Assembly (NCBI GenBank): GCA_015680685.1
Contig: MNCI01002917.1
Span: 1,067-30,859 of the forward strand
Direction: 5' to 3'
Source: Gnetum montanum
Lineage: Eukaryota; Streptophyta; Gnetopsida; Gnetales; Gnetaceae
Length of the DNA: 29,793 nt
The notes beneath the pieces are model-generated. The model worked only from the letters and a program-made list of their open reading frames with translations, ran no database searches and was not told the DNA's origin. Below, piece after piece: positions 29,151 to 29,793 of the stretch. A program made the translations under genes and the position numbers. Every line of letters begins with the position of its first letter. Within the stretch, counting starts at the first letter, position 1.

Positions 29151-29793
29151 CTGATAATCATTAGCAAGCGAGCCTACTTTCAACAGTTTACTATGACCTT
29201 AAACTAGTACCATGGCCCACCACAACCTTAAACTAGCACCTTTGGTAACTTGGATAGCCTAATTCTCATGTGGCCTATATGCATTATAATGTTATAATAT
29301 GTAGTGATGTTTTGCATTCTTTGTCAATGCATCTTAGGTCAATCCTTTAGACACCAACAAAGAGTAAAAATTGAAACACCATAAAAATTTACATGTTGTA
29401 GCCAATTTTTATCATGTAGCTTTCACCCCATGAAACCTAGAGTAAAAATTCATTGTAAATTTGAAGATTGTGACCCATAGTGGGAAAATTCACATACTTT
29501 ATACTTTTGGGATTGAAAACTGCCTCATACATGGTTAAAGCCTCATTCCCTAAGTGAAAAAAGTCACCTAGTATCTATATTTGGGCTTGGGGGATGGGTG
29601 TGGGTCAAGAAAGCCTTTTGGAATGGCATAAATGATAATTTGATAGGTTTTATAGGGGGTATACATTTTTCAAAGCTAGGAACACTTACAAGGGGGCTAG
29701 ATCTCACCTATCCCCAGTGTGGAGAGGTGGGGGATTTTCCCTCAACTTGGAAGCTTTTCCCCTTACATGGAAGCTACACACACCCCAACCCCC
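29151..29793 (+). mobile_element. 3' non-coding region of the right Tat-type copy, cut by window end
   Basis: It is collinear with 3363 onward: the CTTAAACTAGC-type block (29187-29238), the ACACCAACAAAGAG segment (29350), the CCTCATTCCCTAAGTGAA segment (29542) and the start of the 'cttggaagctttt-cccc' short repeat at about 29715. No gene is present. Confidence 0.6.

Overview
This window is repeat-rich plant nuclear DNA made almost entirely of nested LTR retrotransposons of the Ty3/gypsy superfamily. No intact host gene could be supported. The primer-binding site complementary to plant tRNA-Asp, the Tat-type order of pol domains (reverse transcriptase, RNase H, a second archaeal-like RNase H, integrase), the age and decay of most copies and the length of the non-coding stretches suggest a large-genome seed plant, possibly a gymnosperm. 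The species cannot be named from the sequence.

Layout. 1-560: minus-strand LTR-like promoter/poly(A) sequence. 600-1727: locally GC-richer DNA with no convincing gene. 1728-3362: 5'-truncated Tat-type fragment (second RNase H plus integrase), followed by its 3' non-coding region (3363 to about 4780) and a 316-320-bp duplication (4785-5403). 5411-8700: decayed gag and protease of an older element, continuing at 16056-16354. 8706-16055: a much younger LTR element inserted in that protease, with a CTTAT target-site duplication. It has a 1021-bp 5' LTR, a tRNA-Asp primer site, one intact 1114-codon gag-protease reading frame, about 1.8 kb of non-coding DNA and a 3' LTR that lies mostly in a 905-base assembly gap. 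It has no reverse transcriptase, RNase H or integrase in the visible sequence, so it is probably non-autonomous. 17099-17246: a probable unmerged contig overlap. 17230-20693: a decayed minus-strand sequence with protein-like blocks and at least one good intron. About 21840-25110: a degenerate tandem array of about 188-bp units. 25840-29150: decayed pol (RT, RNase H, second RNase H, integrase), followed by its 3' region to the window end, homologous to 3363 onward.

The most interesting signal is in the U5 part of the young element's 5' LTR. Four consecutive modules (9021-9445), plus a related one over the poly(A) signal (8902-8954), fold into the same rod: variable helices separated by nearly invariant internal-loop strands (TACGA opposite GAATCGGCTG, and CGAG opposite TGTACGGC). 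Helix sequences differ between modules yet stay complementary, including G-U pairs at equivalent places. This compensatory pattern within one molecule argues for a selected RNA structure in the genomic RNA/mRNA leader. I do not recognise it as any described family.

Functionally, the young element would be transcribed from the TATA box at 8772, would carry a structured leader of about 1.07 kb with at least eight upstream ATGs, would make Gag and protease, and would depend on an autonomous relative for reverse transcription and integration. All other element copies here are dead, with many in-frame stops, frameshifts and, in the right copy, loss of integrase catalytic residues.
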